Assembly: GCA_964575845.1 (NCBI GenBank)
Contig: CAZNSX010000003.1
Coordinates: forward strand, 496,001 to 560,000
DNA from: CAZNSX01 sp964575845
Lineage (GTDB): Bacteria; UBA8248; CAZNSX01
Length of the DNA stretch: 64,000 nt
Direction: 5' to 3'
This document shows positions 59,280 through 64,000 of this stretch, piece after piece. The notes under the pieces were generated by a model. It saw nothing but the letters and a program-made list of their open reading frames with translations, ran no database searches and was not told where the DNA came from. How positions within the stretch are numbered: position 1 is the first letter of the stretch; each line of letters begins with the position of its first letter. A program made the translations under genes and the position numbers.

Positions 59280-60371
59280 TCAGAGGAGAGTCTTCTGTGT
59301 CGCGGGGTCAAAGAGGTGGAGCTTTTCGGTCTTGAAGGAAAGGCAGATCTTATCGCCGGCCTTGAGCCTGAGGTCACCGTCGGTCCTTATCTTGACGATT
59401 TGCTCGCCCATATTCACTTCCAGGAAGAGGTCTGAGCCCATGGGCTCCTCCAGGAGGATCTCCCAGCGCTCTCCCTCAGGGCTCTTGGCCGCGGGGGTGA
59501 CAATTATATCCTCCGGCCTCACTCCCAGGATGAGGGACCTATCGGGCAGAGCCCCGGCCCTCTCATGAAAGTCGCGGGGCAGCTCCACCTTCAGCCTTTC
59601 CCGCTCAAAGAAAGTCTCTTCCCCAGAGCTCTTCACCTCTCCCGGCAGGAAGTTCATGGCCGGGCTCCCTATGAAGGCGGCCACGAACATGTTCTGGGGT
59701 CTGTGGTAGAGCTCATAGGGGGTGGTGTACTGCTGGAGCACCGCGTCCTTGAGCAAGGCCACGCGGTTGGCCAGCGTCATGGCCTCAGCCTGGTCGTGGG
59801 TCACGTAGACGAAGGTCGTCCCTATCTTGTTGTGGAGCTTCTTGATCTCGCTGCGCATGCTCACCCTCAGGGCGGCATCGAGGTTGCTCAGGGGCTCATC
59901 CATGAGGAAGGCATACGGCTCCCGCACGATGGCCCGGCCCAGGGCCACCCGCTGCCGCTGCCCGCCCGAGAGCTCGCGGGGTTTGCGGTCCAGCAGTTCC
60001 GAGATGTCCAGGACACGGGCCGCCGCCTCGATGCGCTCCCTGGCCTCCTCCCGGGGCATCCTCCGCATCTTCAAAGGGAAGCGCATGTTCTCATAAACAT
60101 TCATGTGGGGGTAGAGGGCATAGTTCTGAAAGACCATGGCGATGTTGCGCTTGTTGGGAGGCTGGTCCCTCATGTCCACTCCCCCAACGAAGATGGAGCC
60201 CGAGGTCGGCTCCTCAAGACCGGCGACGCAGTTAAGCGTGGTGGTCTTGCCGCACCCCGAGGGGCCGAGGAGCACTACGAACTCCTTGTCCCTGACATGC
60301 AGGTCAAGGTTCTTAACGGCCACCACATCTCCGAACATCTTGTTCAGCTTGTCTATCCTTATCTCAGCCAT
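59280..60371 (-). CDS. Sugar ABC transporter ATP-binding protein (UgpC/MalK type)
   Basis: 363 residues. Walker A GPSGCGKTTTLN, Q-loop FQNYALYPHMNV, signature LSGGQRQRVALGRA, Walker B FLMDEPLSNLDA, switch His in YVTHDQAEAM, then a TOBE domain from about residue 240 (YELYHRPQNMFVAAFIGSPAMNF, VRPEDI). The MalK/UgpC subfamily energises carbohydrate import. It is the last gene of the minus-strand importer operon, 28 bases after the second permease. Confidence 0.95.
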   Translation of the reverse strand: MAEIRIDKLNKMFGDVVAVKNLDLHVRDKEFVVLLGPSGCGKTTTLNCVAGLEEPTSGSIFVGGVDMRDQPPNKRNIAMVFQNYALYPHMNVYENMRFPLKMRRMPREEARERIEAAARVLDISELLDRKPRELSGGQRQRVALGRAIVREPYAFLMDEPLSNLDAALRVSMRSEIKKLHNKIGTTFVYVTHDQAEAMTLANRVALLKDAVLQQYTTPYELYHRPQNMFVAAFIGSPAMNFLPGEVKSSGEETFFERERLKVELPRDFHERAGALPDRSLILGVRPEDIIVTPAAKSPEGERWEILLEEPMGSDLFLEVNMGEQIVKIRTDGDLRLKAGDKICLSFKTEKLHLFDPATQKTLL

Positions 60372-60399
60372 CTTTCCATCACCACCCTGTCGGAAGGCC

Positions 60400-61272
60400 T
60401 CACCTGAAGGAGCCCGTCACCAGCCCCTGCCGGATGTACTTGTTAAAGAAGATGACGAAGACGATGGGCAAAATAACGGCCATGACGCCGCATGCGTTGA
60501 TTATACCGTATTTTGTCATGATGTCCGAGACGAAGAGTGAGGCGACAACCGGTATGGTGCGCGCGGTGGACCCGCTCCCCGTCAGCACCAGGGCGAAGAA
60601 GAACTCGTTCCAGGAGAACATGAAGGCGAAGATGGCGGCCGTTATGAGGCCCGGAGTCGATATCGGCATGAGCACCCGGAGGATAGCCCCCAGCCGGCCG
60701 CAGCCGTCGATCCTTGCCGCCTTCTCTAGCTCCACCGGTATGGTTATGAAGTATCCCCTGAGGATCCACACGGTGAAGGGAAGGGTGAAGGTGGAGTGCG
60801 CCAGGATGACGGAGAGGAGGGTGTTCAGCAACCCCCACTGCTTCATGAGCAGGTAGAAGGGGATAACGATGGCCACGGCGGGCACCATGCGGGTGAAAAG
60901 AAGAAAAAGGAACATGTAAAAAGTCGTCCGGTACTGGAAGCGGGCGAAAGAATAGGCGGCTGGCACACCGAAGATGAGATTGACCACCATGACGAACCCG
61001 GCCACGGTGAAGCTGTTCTTGAGCCCCAGCATCACCTGGTCGGCCGCGCCGGGCAGGTGTAGCCTCTGGCGGAGATCAGCGTCTAGGAAGCTCCGATAGT
61101 TCTCGAGCGTGAAGTCCTTCGGGATCCAGTTGGGGGGCACGGCTATAAGCTCGTCCTCGGGCTGGACGCTGGAGATGATGAGCCAGAAGAAGGGCCCTAT
61201 GAAGAAGAAGATAACGAGGGCCATCCCCGCCCAGAGGAGCAGCTCCCGACGGTTCTTCCTGGAGAAGATCAC
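60400..61272 (-). CDS. Carbohydrate ABC transporter permease (MalG/UgpE type)
   Basis: 290 residues, six membrane segments. The EAA-type loop is present as EKAARIDGCGRLGAILRVLMPISTPG, which docks on the ATPase. LWAGMALVIFFFIGPFFWLIISS starts the protein and RQGLVTGSFR ends it, like MalG/UgpE/LacG permeases. It forms a heterodimer with the permease encoded 9 bases upstream. Confidence 0.94.
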   Translation of the reverse strand: MIFSRKNRRELLLWAGMALVIFFFIGPFFWLIISSVQPEDELIAVPPNWIPKDFTLENYRSFLDADLRQRLHLPGAADQVMLGLKNSFTVAGFVMVVNLIFGVPAAYSFARFQYRTTFYMFLFLLFTRMVPAVAIVIPFYLLMKQWGLLNTLLSVILAHSTFTLPFTVWILRGYFITIPVELEKAARIDGCGRLGAILRVLMPISTPGLITAAIFAFMFSWNEFFFALVLTGSGSTARTIPVVASLFVSDIMTKYGIINACGVMAVILPIVFVIFFNKYIRQGLVTGSFR

Positions 61273-61281
61273 AAGGCCTCC

Positions 61282-62175
61282 TCAGGCGAGCTCCCTCACG
61301 TGGAGGAACCTCACGTAGAAAATGGTGAAGATAACGGTCCCCAGGGTCAGAAGATACGACAGGGCCGAGCCCTGACCGAAATTAAAGGAACGGAAAGCGG
61401 CATAGTAAGTGTACCAGGCGATGACCGACGTGGTGTCTCCAGGCCCTCCTTCGGTCATGACGAAGATCATGTCGAAGGTCCTGAGGGAGTTCATGGTCTG
61501 GATGATGAGGGCTATCATCATCGAGGGCTTGAGCCAGATGAAGGTGACGTTCGCGAACCGGGACCAGGCGCCCGCACCGTCCACCTTTGCGGCCGAGTAA
61601 AGCTCCTCGGGTATTGCCTGAAGCCCCGCGTAAAGGAGAAAGACCACGAGCGGGAGCTGCTTCCAGACCATTGCGACAACGATCATGTACAGCGCCATGT
61701 CGGGATTCCCGAGCCAAGACAGGTACTCTGAGGAGATGCCCGTGGAGTAGAGGGCCCCGTTGAGCGCCCCGAACTTCGGGTTATAGATCCATTTCCACAT
61801 GATGCCGTTGACCACGTTCGGGATGGCCCAGGGGATGATGATTAAAGCATAGGCCACGCGCTTTCCCCTGAACCTCTCGTTGAGCATGAGGGCTATGAGC
61901 ATGCCGATGAAGAGCTCCAGGCCCAGGGTCCAGAAGGTGAAGGTGAGGGTTACCTTCAGGGAATTGAGGAAGGTGGGACTTGTGATGACATCCGTGTAGT
62001 TCTGAAGCCCAGCCCACTTGCCGATATCCTGGGGCTTGATGTAGTACCACTTGTGGGTGCTCACGTACATGGAGTAGATGATGGGCACGATGATGATGAG
62101 GATCACGAAGGCCATCGTAGGGACCAGCATGGAATAGGCGAAGAGCTTCTCGGAGTCTCGACGAAGCTGAATCAT
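61282..62175 (-). CDS. Sugar ABC transporter permease (MalF/UgpA type)
   Basis: 297 residues with six membrane segments, starting KLFAYSMLVPTMAFVILIIIVPIIYSMYVS. The EAA loop is EELYSAAKVDGAGAWSRFANVTFIWLKP. RTFDMIFVMTEGGPGDTTSVIAWYTYYAAF is a strongly conserved UgpA/LacF stretch. It lies downstream of the solute-binding protein, separated by about 190 bases that include a strong hairpin. Confidence 0.94.
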   Translation of the reverse strand: MIQLRRDSEKLFAYSMLVPTMAFVILIIIVPIIYSMYVSTHKWYYIKPQDIGKWAGLQNYTDVITSPTFLNSLKVTLTFTFWTLGLELFIGMLIALMLNERFRGKRVAYALIIIPWAIPNVVNGIMWKWIYNPKFGALNGALYSTGISSEYLSWLGNPDMALYMIVVAMVWKQLPLVVFLLYAGLQAIPEELYSAAKVDGAGAWSRFANVTFIWLKPSMMIALIIQTMNSLRTFDMIFVMTEGGPGDTTSVIAWYTYYAAFRSFNFGQGSALSYLLTLGTVIFTIFYVRFLHVRELA

Positions 62176-62313
62176 GGCGGTCTACCTGCGCAGCATGAGA
62201 TTTGCTGAGCCGCGGCAGGGAAGGCTCATGCTCTGCGGGATACGATGAGCAAACACTTTGGCACACCCGATTGAGAGCCGGCTTTCACCCGGACTCGAAA
62301 GACACAGGATAAA

Positions 62314-62343
62314 GAGCCCCCGCCCCTCCTGGAGCGGGGGCTC
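62314..62343 (-). terminator. Intercistronic hairpin/partial terminator between binding protein and permeases
   Basis: GAGCCCCCGC (62314-62323) and GCGGGGGCTC (62334-62343) form a perfect 10-bp stem; on the minus strand it is followed by TTTATCC. As in many sugar importer operons, it could stabilise the binding-protein mRNA and reduce permease expression. Confidence 0.7.
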
Positions 62344-62364
62344 GCTTAGCACAAAGGGACCGGG

Positions 62365-63759
62365 CTAGCCGGTAGGCTTGAACTTCGGAAAATCCTTCTG
62401 TCCCTTCCGCCAGGCGGCCACGATGGCCTTGGCCGCGGCGGCTGGCTTGACCTCCCGGATGAGGGCCTTGTGGCTCTCGGTGCGGTAGGTGAGGATCCAC
62501 TCCGTGTACCAGGGCGTCAGCTTCAACCCCCGGGACCGGGCGTTCTGCTCCTTGAAGACCTCGGCATCGCCCCACTTGTTGAGCTCCCGGATGATGATGG
62601 GGTTTTTCCAGAGGGACTTGTAGCCGCCGTCCAGGCCCTTGTCCTTCATCCAGTCGATGGCGTTGGTGTAAGCGCCGTCAACACCCTTGCCGCCAAGGTA
62701 ATCGATGAGCTTCCAGCTATCCGGATGCTTGGTGAACTTGGTGAAGACATAGGCCCTGGTCCAGGAGACCGAGCCGTGGGTCTTGCCCGGCATGAGGGAC
62801 ACGGCCGTCTTGCCGCCGATTTCCTTGAACTTGCCGTGGTCTGCTACCTGGGCGATGCGGTAGCGCGGGGACATCGTCATGACGCTACCGCCGTTGGCCA
62901 TGTTGCGCCAGTTCTCGGCCTCGTTGAGCTCAAGGCTCTTGGGGTCGAGGACCTTCCAGTTGTGCATCGCCTCCAGGCACCACTCGACCTTCTCTTGCCA
63001 GACGGAGCCGGGTTTATCCAGGACGGGCTCAAGGTCCTTGTCAAACATCTCGGCCCCCTCGGAGTACACCATGGAGGTTACCTGGTAGTCCAGCCACCAG
63101 CCCTTTCCCAGGTCCCAGGTATAGGGGTATTCGAGGATCTTCTGCTTCTTGAACTCGAGGCCCTGGTCCTTGACCTCGTCCCACGTTTCGGGATACTTTG
63201 TTATCCCCACCTTCTTGTACATGGTCTCATTGTGACTCATGGACCACGCGGAGGTGTAGTAGGGGAGCCCCCAGAGTGTCCCATCCTTGACCCAGATCTC
63301 TTTGAAGAAGCCCTCCATGTCGTCTATGTACTCCTTCAGCTTAGGCTCCCACTCCTTGTAACATTTGCACTCGTTGTAGGGAACGACCCAGCCCGAGGCC
63401 ATAAAGGGCAGGAGCTGTAAATCCTGCAAGTACATTATATCGACCTGTGTGCCGGCGATGAAGTTCGCGATCATGAGGTCGATATATTTCGGGCCTGTGG
63501 GAAGCGCGCCCAGGGACACGGGAATCTTGTACTTCGTCTCGAACTTCCGGTTGTGGAGCCGTACCATGTCCACGGCATAAGACCAGGCGAACATGTGGAT
63601 GGGCTCGCCAACGGGGCGGACGTACTCCTTTTCCTGACCCCGGGCGACAAGAGGAGCCCCGAGTCCTCCCGCCAGAGCGGCCCCGGCCCCGGCTGTCAGC
63701 TTCAGAAAGCTGCGCCTGGTTAAGCTTGGGTTTTTCCCGACATTATCTTCCTTTTTCAT
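62365..63759 (-). CDS. Tat-exported sugar ABC solute-binding protein
   Basis: 464 residues. A twin-Arg signal TRRSFLKLTAGAGAALAGGLG near the N-terminus implies folded export by Tat. The mature protein is an extracellular family 1 solute-binding protein: ALPTGPKYIDLMIANFIAGTQVDIMYL, YTSAWSMSHNETMYKKVGI, PETWDEV and GKTHGSVSWTRAYVFTKFTKHP. It should bind a carbohydrate in the periplasm. ATG at 63759 (MKKEDN) follows GGGAGGAAGG; the longer frame upstream is not needed. First gene of the importer operon. Confidence 0.93.
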   Translation of the reverse strand: MKKEDNVGKNPSLTRRSFLKLTAGAGAALAGGLGAPLVARGQEKEYVRPVGEPIHMFAWSYAVDMVRLHNRKFETKYKIPVSLGALPTGPKYIDLMIANFIAGTQVDIMYLQDLQLLPFMASGWVVPYNECKCYKEWEPKLKEYIDDMEGFFKEIWVKDGTLWGLPYYTSAWSMSHNETMYKKVGITKYPETWDEVKDQGLEFKKQKILEYPYTWDLGKGWWLDYQVTSMVYSEGAEMFDKDLEPVLDKPGSVWQEKVEWCLEAMHNWKVLDPKSLELNEAENWRNMANGGSVMTMSPRYRIAQVADHGKFKEIGGKTAVSLMPGKTHGSVSWTRAYVFTKFTKHPDSWKLIDYLGGKGVDGAYTNAIDWMKDKGLDGGYKSLWKNPIIIRELNKWGDAEVFKEQNARSRGLKLTPWYTEWILTYRTESHKALIREVKPAAAAKAIVAAWRKGQKDFPKFKPTG

Positions 63760-63834
63760 AATGCCTTCCTCCCTCTTCGGTGGACGAAACATCAAAAAAC
63801 CCGTTTTCCCCGGCCCACTCCGCCGGAGTGAGAG

Positions 63835-64000
63835 CTACAGCATGAAGGGCCTGAGGTCGCGGTCGTGGCCCACGTTAAGTGGCGGGAACATCGCGCTCAG
63901 GCGCTGTATCGCCAGGTCTATGTGTTTCTGCCCGTCCCACAGAGTGAAGATGCCGTGCCCGGGGAAGAGCCCGTCAATGCCCAGGCCCCCCAGCTTGTGC
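63835..64000 (-). CDS. MBL-fold metallo-hydrolase, C-terminal fragment
   Basis: The gene runs off the right edge; the last 54 codons are visible on the minus strand. They read LGGLGIDGLFPGHGIFTLWDGQ, then HIDLAIQRLSAMFPPLN. The LFPGHG motif, with its conserved His, and the following helix are typical of the end of glyoxalase-II/lactonase-like MBL proteins. It lies 75 bases upstream of the solute-binding protein on the same strand, so it may be in the same operon. Substrate unknown. Confidence 0.65.
   Translation of the reverse strand, partial: HKLGGLGIDGLFPGHGIFTLWDGQKHIDLAIQRLSAMFPPLNVGHDRDLRPFML

Noticed and set aside
59258..59280. CCCCC/GGGGG hairpin as terminator after the sugar ABC operon on the minus strand
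   Set aside because: A five-base stem with no U-tract on the relevant strand; too weak to annotate.

Overview
The window looks like a piece of chromosome from a high-G+C Gram-negative bacterium. An outer membrane is suggested by a heptosyltransferase-type glycosyltransferase, two periplasmic HtrA proteases and a periplasmic PpiC/SurA-type chaperone. RodZ and signal peptidase I are also present. GTG, TTG and possibly CTG starts are frequent, and genes are packed in operons that often overlap by 4-11 bases. Pyruvate/2-oxoglutarate-type ferredoxin oxidoreductases in place of 2-oxoglutarate dehydrogenase, a eukaryote-like citrate synthase and a PyrR-type leader point to an anaerobic or microaerobic lineage of the Desulfobacterota / Methylomirabilota / Nitrospirota kind. 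That placement is inference; no rRNA or other phylogenetic marker was used.

Region 1 (1-7610) holds the tail of a sugar-phosphate isomerase-like gene, then rodZ-like, aroE, mfd, a PpiC/SurA peptidyl-prolyl isomerase with an unusual C-terminal extension, and an S4 RNA-binding protein. Region 2 (7611-16167) is a pyrimidine operon: a PyrR-binding attenuator leader, pyrR, pyrB, a dihydroorotase homologue that has lost most metal ligands (PyrC'-like), a membrane-anchored MBL-fold protein, carA, carB and a DUF3465 protein. Region 3 (16168-24357) is housekeeping: a PP0621-like zinc protein, transaldolase/FSA, an FmdB zinc ribbon, an ABC-2 exporter pair, an AlkA-like glycosylase, a dGTPase-like HD protein and a TldD/TldE pair. 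Region 4 (24550-32560) has two tandem HtrA proteases on the minus strand, diverging from PGI/PMI and lepB, then a GT9 glycosyltransferase and rsmA on the minus strand, and an anchored glycoside-hydrolase-like protein.

Region 5 (33043-50633) is a large central-carbon cluster: citrate synthase, NADP isocitrate dehydrogenase, malate dehydrogenase, two-subunit fumarase, sdhCDAB, sucCD, a ferritin-like protein, two complete four-subunit 2-oxoacid:ferredoxin oxidoreductases, and ndk. Apart from aconitase it encodes a full TCA cycle, with ferredoxin as electron acceptor at the 2-oxoglutarate step, so the pathway could in principle run either way. Several spacers fold into long hairpins.

Region 6 (51020-58455) is an accessory catabolic-looking stretch: an SDR, an ACMSD-like amidohydrolase, a cyclase-family protein that has lost its metal motif, and a UxaA/SuyAB-type dehydratase pair. 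It is interrupted by a very unusual membrane protein with two long pentapeptide-repeat blocks. That gene is bracketed by two copies of a 71-bp repeat and lies in the most gene-poor part of the window. Region 7 (58485-64000) holds a small putative methyltransferase and, on the minus strand, a sugar ABC importer (Tat-exported binding protein, two permeases, UgpC/MalK-type ATPase) with an intercistronic hairpin, plus the end of an MBL-fold gene. The strongest candidates for new biology are the pentapeptide membrane protein with its flanking repeats, the two pseudoenzyme-like proteins (PyrC' and cyclase), and the structured leaders. I saw no tRNA, rRNA, CRISPR array, transposase or prophage.
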